Source: Chrysomallon squamiferum (taxonomy: Eukaryota > Mollusca > Gastropoda > Neomphalida > Peltospiridae). Taken from it: DNA of 64,000 nucleotides. Under the pieces are notes generated by a model. That model saw only the letters and a list, made by a program, of their open reading frames with translations, had not been told where the DNA came from and searched no databases. A program made the translations under genes and the position numbers. Below are positions 51,197-64,000 of this stretch, one piece after another; positions within the stretch are counted from its first letter, which is position 1, and every line of letters begins with the position of its first letter. The stretch is taken from NCBI GenBank assembly GCA_012295275.1, contig CM022665.1, forward strand, positions 2,499,167 to 2,563,166, written 5' to 3'.

Positions 51197-53561
51197 TTAG
51201 TATTAAAAATATATATTAGCTTTTACAATACTTTAACTTGCCATTAATTCCCTTATATCTAGAGCTGATCTGCAATATCTTTTCTTTTAACCTTTAAAAA
51301 CAAAATTATAAGGCATTAGTATATTTCTGTGCAATTCTTTTGTGGAGGACATATTTTGAAAATGTATGTTATTCCCCTTTTTATTCAACTTGTTCAGCAG
51401 TTTTTTAATGTGTATAAACATAAATAAAAAAAGTGGCAAATAAAAATATATACCTCTATATTATTCAGTTAATATCCTTTTGTTTTTGTTTTTCCTTATA
51501 AAAAAAACTATTTGAAAAACAAAATGTGTGCATGTGAAAAATAATTTTTTATTATTATTTTCTAAGTTGATTTTAATTTCAGTGCAACAGTAACAGTTTC
51601 TTCTATTCTTCTGATTGTTTGATGTTTTATTTTCCAAAGACAGGAACAAATTTAACTGCAATCTGGGCCAGTCTAAAATGCATGCAGAATTTTGGTTGAG
51701 ACTGTGAAATTCATACAACAGGAAATTTAATTTCACCGAGTTGTGAACTCAAATTTTTCTTCCAAAAATGCATGCATGTATGATCATCTCTATACATTCT
51801 GTAATTATTCGATAACAAAATGTTTCCCATGCACTGGCATATTTAGTGAATTAATTCAGATTGTTTTTCTTTATGTATTTTACAGACACTGAAAATAAAC
51901 TTACATTTTATTTGCTTTCTGTATTCATGAATAGAAGAATCGTATCCCTGGATACCATTTGTTTACATATGAACAGTTTTAACTTGGATGTTGTTTACCT
52001 GGTGAATTCAGTTAATGTATTCAAGTTATTAACTGTTTTTATGATCAGTTTTACTTACAGCATAGGGGGAAACTGTTTCAGTTAGAAAATAAATTTAAAA
52101 AAAAATAAAATAAAAAAAATAACACATTATTAATGGAAATATATCGGAGGTGTGAGAGAACCACTTATTGCTAGTTTAAAATTCACCTCACATTGGAAAG
52201 AATTCTACTTAATATGTGCTGTGTTTAAATTAAATTAAAAGTATATATCAAAATGTGAAATTTAGATACATTTATTCAACTTTTGTACAATACATATGAA
52301 ATAAATGACAGTAAGAAAATGTTTGTATTCATCGTGAAATAGAATGCTCTTAAATAAGATTCATATCCTTGATTTTTAATTATCAGGATCATAATAAGTA
52401 TCTGCAACATCAAAACAAGGATACATTTTATGAAAATAATGCTTGTATTAATATAAGCTGGATACCAAAATTGTAAAGTTTTATTAAAAATTCAAGGTTA
52501 AAATTCTGTATTTCACTGTAAATTATTCATCAGATATCAGACAAAGTTTTGTCAATATGACAAGTACTTGTCTGTAATAAATTTAAAAAAACAAACAACT
52601 GTTTTATAAAACAATCTGATAAAGATCAATGATCATCCTTTGAGTAAATCTGTCTTGGAATTTGTAATCTTTATGATTTTTTAAAATTAGCATGCCAGAG
52701 CATATCAAAATAAAACTCAAGTTTGAATGGTCAAGAGTTGTCTGAACAAAATAACAGTAATTCTTGTGATGATTATAAATAATAATGTTTATTTGTACAG
52801 TAATAATTGATTTATCCATGGGATAAATAACTAAAACTAAAAAAAAAAAAAAAAAAAAAAAAAATTTATTTCTTTGTGTTATTTTTAATCAAAACATTAA
52901 AATATTAATAATAAAAAACCTAAAGAGCCCAAAAAAACAAACGAACAAAACAATATAAAATAATTAAATAAATAAAATTTTAAAAACATTTTTTTTAATT
53001 CTTTTTTTTTTTAAATAATCTAACCAACAAATCAACTAAATACTAGTAAATAAACTATTGATGATTCAAGCTAAATAATTTTTGTTTTGTTTTTTGTTTT
53101 TCAGGTGTCAAATGTGCAGATGAATTCTCAAGTTGTGAATATTTATTTTAAAAGGATATACTATTTGGTCATTCCTACAACAGAGTACTTGAGACATAAA
53201 TGATGTAACAATGTGAATATTGCTAAGTGAGATCTCTTTACACTTTATATAACCTTCAAATTAATAATAATAATACAGTCAAACCTCTTTATAAATGCCA
53301 GCATGGTGTTCAACTGATTGTGGTGCTTTAACAAGTTCTGCGGTTTGGTGAGATTGTGAATTACTAATGCACTAAATCTCAACAGTGGCCCAAAAATACT
53401 CCAGTGCTTATTCTTTGAGTAACAAAGTATACCACGTTGCACATCTATTTATTTTGATTATTCAATAAGCTGGTAAATATTAATTAACAAATTTAAGAAA
53501 GAAAAAAGCTAATCATTCAGTCACTGACACTGGCTGAAGTTTTGTCATTTACTTTTTCTCA

Positions 53562-53712
53562 AATTACATGACAGATGTTTTAAACTGTACAAAGAATTAC
53601 ATGACAGATGTCTGTTTTAAAGTCGAACAAAGAAGTGCATGTCAGATGTCTGCTATAAAATCATACAAAGAATTACATGACAGATATCTGTTTTTGAAGT
53701 CATACAAAACAC
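53562..53712. repeat. Imperfect tandem repeat, about 38 bp x 4
   Basis: Four successive copies of a unit containing TTACATGACAGATGTCTG, then TTTTAAAGTC, then ATACAAAGAA, with substitutions and small indels between copies. The plus-strand open frame 53568-53753 is made by the repeat. It is in the HEATR5B-USP34 intergenic region, close to a possible distal USP34 poly(A) signal. Confidence 0.85.
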
Positions 53713-55471
53713 AAGTAAAGAAAGATGTTCAGATTAATTATAAGGCCATGTAACAATTTTATTCACAAAGTTACTGGAATACAAATGCAATATCTTAAAG
53801 TTTCAAAATGCTAAAACTGTTGTAATGAATAAAAACTTGATTTTGAATTATGTGATGGTTCTTGAATGACATGTCGCTGTGACAAAGTGGACATGAATTT
53901 GTACCATCACACATCCAGTCTATGTACAAGTACTAACTGCAACAATCTGATAATATCAAAAATACCAACTCAAAAGCATTGTTAGTAGAGCCATTCCAAA
54001 GTTGATTTTCTCAGAAGTTTTTGAAAATCACAACAAAGAAAAAATTCATTTTCATTCACAAAATACAATGCAAAAATAAAACTGTGTTGACGATTTATAC
54101 AGATTTGATGATCAGAGACCAGATCAACTGATGGTGGTTTATCAGGTAATTTTACAATGAGTTTGAATCGGATAGTATTGCCCAAAGTGTTGGCTGATAG
54201 TGGATAATGAGGAATGATAAAAAAAAGAAAAAAAAAGAGGAAAATATATGTTTATTTAAATACAGTGCTCAAGCATTCTAAGGGTGACAAAGCTTGGATG
54301 GCACTATATCATGGGGCATTATAAAGAGATGTGACTGATAGAATAATATTATAACACAAATATATAATTACACCTGATGACCATATAGTTGTACGTAAAA
54401 TGAAAATACTGTTTACTTCACAACCATTTACAGTATATCATGCAGAATAAGACAAGTGAAAATACGTTTAATTTAAAAAATGTACTAAGACATGACTTAC
54501 TGACAAATTACTAGAAAAAAAAAGGTTATTACTTTTTTTTTATTTAACAAAAACACACAGAAAATATATGTTTATGTCTAAATTAGATTATTACATAGTT
54601 CTGAATTTCATCATTTCATTAAATAAATGGTTGAAAGTCACAAACATTACTTGGCAATATTCAAAGAAAGAAAAACTGTTACAATTTCAAAGACAAAATT
54701 ACAACAAAACATGTCTATACCGTTCTTTATCAACACACATCATGGATTCATTAGAGTGTCACATCTTTCCAGTTTGTAACACAAAATATATATGTAGTTT
54801 GCAGCGCGGATCTGAGAATTTTTTTAATTTTGTTTTTATAAACTATCGGAAGAAATTATTTCCTTTCATTTTTTAAAAGTGGCTTATGAAAATGAAAAAA
54901 ACCCCAACACATTCACAATGTGGTGTGTTCACAAGTTATCTCTGTAAAAGTTATCTCTGTATAGTTTCATTAAAACAAAAACATATAAAACAGTATTTCA
55001 GATTTAAAAACACATCCACTCTGATCATAACAATATCTACATTTTTAAAAAACAATGATAGGAAAGTCTCATTCAGTATTTTAAAAACGGTATGAATTTC
55101 TACAAAATCATTTCATTGATCATACTTCACGTTAAACATTTAAAATGGTCAGTTTTTAGTTGTTTTTTTTCCCCATTCACATCTGAAAAGTTGTATTATC
55201 AGTTTTCTTGATACAAATAGAGAAATGCTTGTTACATTTATTTCACAACATCAAAACTTATAATTCAATATTCCACACACAGGTAACTATTCCAAAATTG
55301 AGGCACATGATACATTATCAAAAAAATTTATGAATCATTTATCCTTGTATGTATACAAAAAACAAAAAAAAACAACGAAAAATTTTAAAAATGAGAAATC
55401 ATTCTCACTCTGAGAACTTATTCATTCTTTTGACATTCTGGATAATCAAATGCATGAACTGCATTAAGCTG

Positions 55472-58400
55472 TCACTGTTTTGGAATTAAACCCAAGAGCA
55501 TTTCAATGTGTTTGGTGACGACATCGATTCTGCTGGGACGCTCCCAAGTAACATTCGCCACCCCGCTGAGGACTGACGAACTGGTGCCAGGGTCACTCTG
55601 CTGACTGGTTGAAGCTACGGGAGACTTCACCCGTGTCATCTGCACCTCACACTCCTCATCATTCTTATCACTTTCAGACCCCACGATGTCTTTGTTCACA
55701 GCCTCCTCACTGTGACTAATTCGTCTTCTTTTTGACGGAACCTCTTCTGAAATAAACCAAAAAAAAAAAAAAAAACGTATTCAGTACTGTTCACACTGCA
55801 TTGGTATTTTCAATGAATAAAAAATAGAATAATTCAGTGAAAATAAGACAACTCAAAAGAGTGTATTTAACAAAAAAACCCACCAAAAAACCCTTTATGC
55901 TGGACATTGTTACTGATTAAAAAACCAACTTTTGTAACAAACCTGTTTCTTCTCTTGTGGACTGCTGGGCTCTGGTCTTCTCTTTTATTGCAACAAACTG
56001 CACACTCTCCTCTGTACACACATGTACATCTGAATCTTCATTCTCCTCCTCACACTCTTCTTTCACCAACTCATCACTTGTCTCCACCTCATCTGTCTGT
56101 GACAGAGTCTCTTGTTCCTCCTCTTGTCCAGTCACTGTGCTTTCTGTTGACTCCATCTGTTTCTGCTGGTGTGAGCGACACATACTGAGTATGAGTTCCA
56201 AGCTCTCTGTGAGCAGAGGACTCACTTGTTTTGGTGTCTGCACTGAGAAAATGATCAGCATAGCTCGCAAATCCTGAAAAGCACGAACAACTTTCAAAAC
56301 TCCTGAGCAAAATATTGGACCATTATCAGGTTATGTTAAAACTGCATTTAATTTAATTATGATATTTATGATTATAGGTGATATATTTAATTAGATACAT
56401 ATATATTCTTCTGCAAAATCTAATTAAAATTACATCATGTATCGTGACATTTTCACCTAAGTAAGCACCTAAATAATGATTCTCCTAGTAGTTTATACTG
56501 AATTATGATTATGACAGTGCTACTAATCTTTCACAAGGCTGGAATAAAAGAAAATAATTTTTTTTTCTCTCAAATAAATCATTTCTGGTTAAGTAAACAT
56601 GTGAAAATAATGAATTATTGTTCTAACCCCAGTCAGTCTTCTGCAAATATCCAAGAGTTCTCTGTCTGATTTTACATTTTCAAATGCTGCCTTTTCAGCT
56701 GTAACAGATGCCACAAGACTGTCAAGCAGTGTGTTACCCAAAACAGACCTGCTTTGATCATGAAGTATTTGTTGATATACCTGAAATAAATAAATATACA
56801 GGTGATGATATATTCTCAAATCTTACACCTAATTCACTAAATGTTTAGTTTTATACACAAACAAGTGTAATTATTTTAACGGTTTTCTAAACTATCCAAC
56901 AGACTAGTTAGGATGCAGTATCAAGCATATATTTCTTTCATAAGCTTTATGAAAACTGTAAATTTTATGAAATAATGATCACAACAGAAAGACCTCCCCT
57001 GCTTCACATAACAAGCAATTCACATCTACTAACACCAGTGAAAACAGACTAAGTGTTAATCTAGGTTAAACTGAAACTTTTGGCTGCTACACTCTATCAG
57101 TTCAGTGACAAATTCTGAATTAAAACTGAACAGAATTGCACAGGCAAATCTTTAACACATTATGTTTTATATTCAAATGACTGAGTGAGTGTACTTTTGC
57201 AGCCTATTCTGAATTCCTATTTGTGCCTAGCTCTGTAAGCATTTGTTTAGGGAGGATAGGCAGGGTTTAATTATTCAGATCATGGTAATGGCATAATCCA
57301 GGGGATAAATATCAAAATCATTGTACTCAAATCATAATGGTTGACATGTGAATAAAGAATAAAGGCACTGGTTAGTGTCATTAACATAATTATCATAAAA
57401 GAAAATGAATTACCTTAGGGAAGAAGTTGCAGAAGAACTGGTATATGACAATGTTGTTGAGTGACATGCGCTCATCCAGCAGCACAGCATCAATGTAGTC
57501 AATAAAAGATGAACTGTTGCAGAGAGCTTGCACATAACCCTTGTCAGCCTGCTAAAAACAAACACTTGTGTTTAAAAAAACTAAAAATCTGACCATTCTC
57601 ACCTTCCAAGGAAAGAAACAAATGAAAAAATTATAGAGGTGTATTTCAAACAGCTAGACACAACTTAAGTATACAACAAATAATAAAAAATGTATAAATC
57701 TCTGTTGAAATCCCATAATTACAGGTGTGTAAACTGGTAATCAGCTTTTGTCACAAAGTTTGTGAGCAAATGCTTGTTTTCTACTCTGATCTGTCCCTGT
57801 CGTACTGACTGGAATCTGGAATTGTTTTGTTTGTCTAATCAACTTAAACCAAAATAAACCATTGAATAAATGATCTTGTTTTTGTTAGATTTATGGCAGA
57901 TATTTGCATTTTAAATTCAAATGGTTTTAAAAAATTTGGAAAACATAAACAAAAATTGAAATAATAATATGCACACATTAATTTTGATGAGAGAAAAGAT
58001 TACTTATTTCTGTTCTGTTCATAAATTTATGAACTGGTTTCGAGAAAACTGATATGTACACAGGAAAAAAGTTAATCTGTTTGTAATTAATGTATTAATA
58101 ATTATAATAGAAAATAATTTAGTATGTTTTTGAACTCATTTAACTAGTCTTGGGGTGAGCATCTATTTCAAACTGCTTACCAGTTACCCAGAAAATATTA
58201 TAAATGAAATCAATTTTTAATTTGTCAGTAAGGTAACACAATAGACAAACACCTGCAAATATACACAACCAGTCTACCAAGATTAATTTACTAAAACAGG
58301 CACAAAACCATATGCATACTGACCCCAGAATGATAAATTTCTGTCCACAGCTTGGCAAAGTAAGGCAAATGAAGTGGAACTCCTTCATAAGCAACCATCG

Positions 58401-61400
58401 CACCTGCAAAGAAACCAAATAGAAACAATGTTTTATTTCTTTTTTGTTTCCTTTTATTCTTTCTTATAAACAGGTCTACATTTAGATGTTTAAGTTAACA
58501 TGTCATTAAATTATAAAGACAAAAAACTTACTTAGATTTATCAGTCCTTCACTTGTGTTCTGTTGATTGACGGAGACTCGAACCATAGTGTCCATGAGTA
58601 AATGGTAAGGAAGAATATAATCTGACAAAGCCTGGTCATATGCTTCATCAACACCCTGAAACAATACCACAGTCATGTTTTCAATAATCAACCAGTAAAT
58701 AAAGTTCCAACAAATTCAAAGAAAACAAGCCATACAATACTAACATTCCTTTATACTGAGGATGTGGTTAACTTATGAAAATAACAAAAAGACTCATCTA
58801 CTAAAATGTGATTTTGTTAAACTTACTTTTGCCACCTCTATCTGACTGCTAAGCAGAAACATCTGAAACTGAGGTCTTGGTGGTCTGATGTTTGACTTTG
58901 AGCCAATGGATTTTTGTCCACGTCTTGGAAAGTAGGGACCCAATGCAACTACAATGAGATTGACGCACACAAACATCAACTATAAGCAGTGGTAGAAACA
59001 GTCTAGATATTCACTCAGTAAAACAAATTTTGGAATCAAAACCTGCCGTTGGTTTTCATGCATCAGGATAAACTGTTAATGGAGAGCAATTAGTCTAAGC
59101 AGTAATTAAAATCAAAACTAATGTTGAGACTTTAATCTTGTTTCTGTCAATTACATAAACTACAATTTTAGGCAGGATATTGAGTTTTAAAACAGTAACA
59201 TATTACATGACAGGTGACTTGCAGGTCCAATTATTATTTACTGCTGAACATATCTAACCTGTTTTTTAACCTCAGAGAATGCTGACTTATAAAAATCTAG
59301 ATTTTTACACACATACTATGTAGCTGCACCTTTATAGTAAAATAAAAAAACATCTCTGATTATGTTAACTAACCAGGAATATTGCTGTCTTGTATGGAGG
59401 CATGAGCTTGCGTCAGAATTGGTACCATAACACTGATGCATTCACCTTGAAAAATGAGAACCATCTGCTTCAGGACCTCTGAAACATAAAAAAAAAAAAA
59501 GGATTATGTGAGAATGTTTTTTTTTTTAATCTGTTTGATTCATATAATTTGGTATTTCTGTTAATCAGAAGTGAGATTTTCAGAATTTCGTACTATAAAC
59601 TAGTTTCTCAAAATCATCAATGAAGTAAAGAACTGTTGTGATTAAATGGCCTAACTTCATTAAGCTAAAAAACAGTAATAATAGCAATTTTTCTTCTTCT
59701 CTGAAGATTCCCATCACATTCGCATTTGAAACAGAAATTAAACAAATTCAGTATATTTAATAAAATCCGTAATTTCAAATTTAGACAAAATAATTAATTC
59801 AATGGCATAAATAAATTTAAAAAAAAGCACTCACCAAAACAAATAGTTCTGACTTCAGGAGGAGTGTACGAATTGAGCAAAGTCAGCAGTTTCTTAACTA
59901 CGTCATACCTTTCCTTCCAGCTGAACAGACAGGCTTTAACATCAGCAAAGCCTTGAGCTAAAAATTACACAGTCTCATTTTACAATGTTCATTAGTGATT
60001 ATTTTAGCTAATATCATCTGATTACAAAGATCATTCATACTTTGGAAGCAGTTAAATTTATGTATGACTATTAATAGGTCATTTAGTATATCTAAAATAA
60101 CAAATACATAGCTGTATATTCAAAGTATTTTGTGTAATTTGGTTATTTCTTTATGATATTTAAATATTTTGCAGAATATTAAAAATCTGCTAACGAAACA
60201 TTTCTGTTGCAAAGTTATTTACTACACTTTACTGTTTTTTACAAAACAAGAAACTGATATTTAGTAAACTATAAATAAAAACAAACCTTTCTTCTCATGG
60301 CATTCTTTACCAGTCTCCAAAACATGCAGCAAAATGGTGAGCAAATCAACAATGTCTCCTGTCACATGACAGGCAGTAGCCTCATGATACATCACATGAA
60401 GAGTGTAGAAAGCCTGAGATACAAACACACACACATGTATAACTGATGGGTCAGAATTTGTTTAAGCAGTGTTAAATATTTATTTCAGATGAATTTGTGG
60501 ATGAATAAGTAAAATAAACACTGTAATAGGTTCTGATGGAATATAAATTTGGAATAAAACAAATATAAGACAGCATTTTCCATCTTACCTTTAGTATTAC
60601 ACTTTGAATTTATTTTATATTTTATATATTAAATATGAAATTCCAAAAAGTATCATATACTGCTCAAATTATTTGAAAAGCCAGCAGGATTATTTTTCAA
60701 ATACATTTTCATTAATGTTTCCCTGATCTGTAACTAATGGATATTAACATAACTTGAAATTCTATTAGTGGATATATAATTGTATGTTATATAACAAGAC
60801 TAATCTTTTATTTTATTTTACCTCTGTTATTTTCTGCAGTCCTGAATGATAGATGAGAATCACCCTCTCTTCCCTTGTTTCAACCAAGATCTTGAAAGCA
60901 CTGAAAATGTTCAGTTATTAAATTAAAACAAATCACAATTTTAATATCTACTGCTTCGCTTATTCTCATATCCAAAAAAAAAAAAAAAAATAAAAAATAA
61001 AAAAAATATTTTGTCTCAAACTTGTTAACATTTTCTCAAAATTCAAATTTTTTGCAACCAACTCAAATATCCCTGAACGTTTCCCATGACCACTGGCAGT
61101 CATGAATAACAATAAAAATAGACTAGTACTGAAGTAAAGATTACCTGATGAGAGTCTGCCATGTAGATCTGCCGTCCAACAGCTGCAGGTACATCATGAT
61201 GTTACTTCTACAAAAACTGCTCACTGCCTTCAGTTCCTCCTCTGTGCTGTCTGGGTAGCGTGTTGCCATCAGACTCATTATCTTAAACAGTTCTTCTACA
61301 GCCTGTTCATAATTCATTTTTAAAACACCTTTAATGTTTGGTTAACTCTTTTACAGAAAACAGGCTAGCTAACAGAATAAATATAAAGAAGAAAGAAGAG

Positions 61401-63881
61401 GTAGCATGCTATACAATATGAGCAAGCACTGGGAAAAAACACCATACATTTTTTTTTTTTAAATTAAAGAAAGAAGAAAACAAAACAGGACATATGAAAC
61501 TGCATAAAAGGATTATTTATTTTATATCTGCAGTGAAAGACATTTATGTGCTTAAATAAAATATTGTTCAATGATTTTATTTTAATCTGTTGTCCTATAG
61601 TAATTTTGTTTAAAACATTCCAATCCATGACATACTTCAATCAAAAATATTTGTTTTCTTTTTTTTTATATCACTGGTAATGTATTTTTATTAACTGACT
61701 GTCCTGAAGTTTTGTTTTAATCTGTTGACCAGTGCTAATCTTTAGAAAATTTACTCCTATCTATTACAATTATAAACAATTTTTCTCTTTTTCACATCAC
61801 TGAAAATGCTAACTGAAGGCAGGTATACTTACCACAGTATACTGAGTTGGGTAAGGAGTGATGTTTTTGAAAGCCCACTGAATGTTCTGATGTTGGGCTA
61901 ACTGACGAGTGAATGAACGAGATTGCTGACAACACATTCTCAGTAGTCCGTAGTACGCAGGCAGCATAACACGATTGAACATAACAACATCCTGGTCATC
62001 ATGATCTGCACTGTAAAACACAGCAAACACAACTTATTAACTGTTTGAGTCACATACAGTTTAATGTATTAGTTTGAATACATGGTAATTTCTAGTACCT
62101 GCAGGTTATTTTTCTTTATGACTGATAATTTTTACAAAATTTTCATTATTTTATAGGCTTTCTTTCCAATACGAAATAATAATACTAATTTTCAATTTTA
62201 AAAAGTTACTCCATTTTTTATATATTGTAATAATTACACAGTTATATTTTGCAGAATTTACCAAAATATGCCACAATTTATATATATATATATATATATA
62301 AACTATCATGTAGTTTTAATTTCTTTAATTTATAACTGAAACAGAAAATGACTTCTTCAGTATTTTTGTATACTTACAGAATGTAACTGAATGCAATGTT
62401 TTTACAAACATGAGGATTTGTAACAATGAGTTTAACATTCTCAGGGCAGTCCAAACAAACTTGATGCCAAAACAACAGCAATGTCTATAAAAAAATATAA
62501 AAAGTTTTGAAAAAACTTCCCTAAAACATTTTTAAAAAACTGTGCAACATAGGAACATTTTTGTGCATTTATATACTGTCTTTACTTTCTGAATAAACAA
62601 CCTATTTTTTCATGTGATACTAAAAACAGAAAAGAAAAAGGAACATATTAAAAAGAAAACCAAATGTTTACTAGCTAATTTGCAATGGTAAACCATGGTT
62701 TGAAAATTTAATACTAATACAAAAAACAGAAATATGCACACATTTGCACATCTGCCTAGTATTCAGAAAGTTTTATGTTTTGTATACTATGTACATTTTT
62801 TCTAAATTAAAAAATAATGACTATATAACTGACCTGTTTGTTGTGATGCATTGAGATTTGTGGTTCTGACAGTTTAGGCTGAAACAGTTGCCACAAATCG
62901 AGGAAGTACTCTCCAAACTGTAACAAATCACAATGTGCTATTACTGTCATACACATTATCATAGCATGTAATTAAATACAACTGTCTATTAACATTAAAT
63001 ACACATAAAATTTAAAAACAATTAAAAAATTGGAGTTTTTCCTTCTAAAAAAGAATAAAACCATTCTGATTCATAGCATTTTCAAAATATTTATTATTTC
63101 TTTTTACGCAAATTAGAAAATAATGATTTACCATTAGTTTTTCTGTTCTGGATACTAGACAGAAGTTCATCACAGCAAAGTAACACATGAGCTTAGTGGT
63201 TCCATGAACTGCTGGATCTGTAAAAAAAAATCAGATATATTATTACATCACAAGCATTAACAACTACTCTGTCCAGTTTTGAAAGTTGTGTACTATTGTT
63301 ATTTCAGTGTTAAGGCTACGGTTACACACACAATACATTCTTTGCTGGTTGTTTAAACGTTTTTTTTCTGGTTTCCCAAAAACGTTTGGAAATGTATTTT
63401 TGACAAGATATGTGAAATTTCTTGCATAACCTCCTTAACTGTATGTTGTATGCCTAGGTTGATTCCTATATGCTGATGTACGTGAAGTTCAGAATCCATC
63501 ACATTTCTGTCTTACAACAATTATATTTTATTTTTTAACAATAAAGAAATATAAAAATTGTCATAAATTTTAAAAAGGAATTGGTGTGGAGGACATTAAT
63601 TATCTGCAGTTCACCAATATTAGTTTTAACAATCTTTATAAGAATACTGTGACAATCTGTAACCATTCACTCACCAACATATAATCTTGCCCTTGACAGA
63701 AGACTCAGAAGATGTTCATAGACCTGAAATAAAATAAACAAATGCTAGAAATCATAAGAATAAGAAAAAAAAGGAAAGAAAAACCAAGGTACTATTTCTA
63801 AATCTGAGGTACAAGTTCTAAGTTATGTAGACAATTTAGTTTAATTACCTGATGAAGAACCATAAGAGCTTCTGTTGACAT
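55472..63881 (-). CDS. USP34: USP34 (ubiquitin-specific peptidase 34), C-terminal 782 residues
   Basis: Exons, in transcript order: 63881-63849, 63723-63675, 63217-63132, 62917-62834, 62484-62378, 62010-61833, 61302-61145, 60900-60822, 60413-60287, 59957-59835, 59478-59374, 58948-58827, 58655-58532, 58403-58324, 57548-57414, 56780-56628, 56273-55943, 55746-55472. All borders are GT-AG and all phases agree. Diagnostic stretches shared with human USP34: ADHDDQDVVMFNR, HQNIQWAFKN, MYHEATACHVTGD, LGPYFPRR, SNIRPPRP, HTPKQ-like VQTPKQ, and a basic SKRRRISHSEE that may be a nuclear localisation signal. Human USP34 has 3,546 residues; its catalytic USP domain lies further N-terminal and would be beyond the right edge. 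This part is helical repeats plus an acidic, Ser/Thr-rich tail that is clearly shorter than in human. Known role: deubiquitinase acting on axin in Wnt signalling and in DNA damage responses. Confidence 0.96.
62278..62300. repeat. (AT)n microsatellite
   Basis: About 11 AT units in a USP34 intron. Confidence 0.9.
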
Positions 63882-64000
63882 CTGAAATAAACAGAAAAGA
63901 TAAATAATTTTAACAGGCTTTTTATATCAGTTTTTTTCAGTTTTTTATGCCATTCAAATGTTCATAATGTATGTTTTTTTGTGATATGTACTGCATAATA

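Larger units (their letters stand above)
49281..55471. other. Convergent 3' UTRs and intergenic DNA between HEATR5B and USP34
   Basis: No coding sequence supported. AATAAA signals on the plus strand at 50114-50119 and 50582-50587 could end HEATR5B. TTTATT (minus-strand AATAAA) at 55237-55242 and 53758-53763 could end USP34. The stretch also holds (AT)n at 51172-51196, an A-rich run at 52839-52864 and a minisatellite at 53562-53712. Small open frames here are short and of low complexity. Confidence 0.65.

Overview
This is an AT-rich piece of an animal nuclear genome, with spliced genes, short exons, introns of mostly 0.3-2 kb and many A/T microsatellites. Proteins aligned by eye to remembered vertebrate orthologues (HEATR5B, USP34) are strongly conserved. 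A secreted PAN/Apple-like coiled-coil gene, an L2/CR1-type LINE tail and long TACATA-type microsatellites fit a lophotrochozoan, most likely a mollusc (perhaps a cephalopod). That placement is inference and low in confidence.

Layout, left to right. 1-3.7 kb: minus-strand gene resembling NSL1 (Mis12 kinetochore complex), running off the left edge, with a decayed L2/CR1-like LINE 3' end behind its last visible exon. 6.4-6.9 kb: small minus-strand gene for an unrecognised 86-residue charged protein; an RFX X-box-like motif about 105 bp upstream suggests a ciliary role. 9.6-17.9 kb: minus-strand gene of 13 coding exons for a 664-residue secreted protein (signal peptide, acidic linker, two Apple-like domains, long coiled coil) with a 12-nt microexon and a frameshifted relic of a third Apple-like exon. 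22.0-49.3 kb: plus-strand HEATR5B, 36 coding exons, about 2,056 residues, with a CRE/NRF1-like promoter, a piggyBac-like MITE in its first coding intron, two GC-AG introns and two frame breaks that look like homopolymer contractions. 55.5-63.9 kb: minus-strand USP34, last 18 exons (782 C-terminal residues), running off the right edge.

The genes form no operon or pathway. HEATR5B acts in AP-1/clathrin traffic, USP34 is a deubiquitinase, the NSL1-like protein is a kinetochore subunit. HEATR5B and USP34 converge tail to tail across about 6.2 kb of 3' UTR and intergenic DNA that includes a small minisatellite. I found no rRNA, tRNA, CRISPR or prokaryotic features. The most novel item is the secreted Apple/coiled-coil gene with its decayed extra exon; the most useful for curation are the frame breaks and GC-AG introns in HEATR5B. 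All splice sites and phases were worked out by hand.
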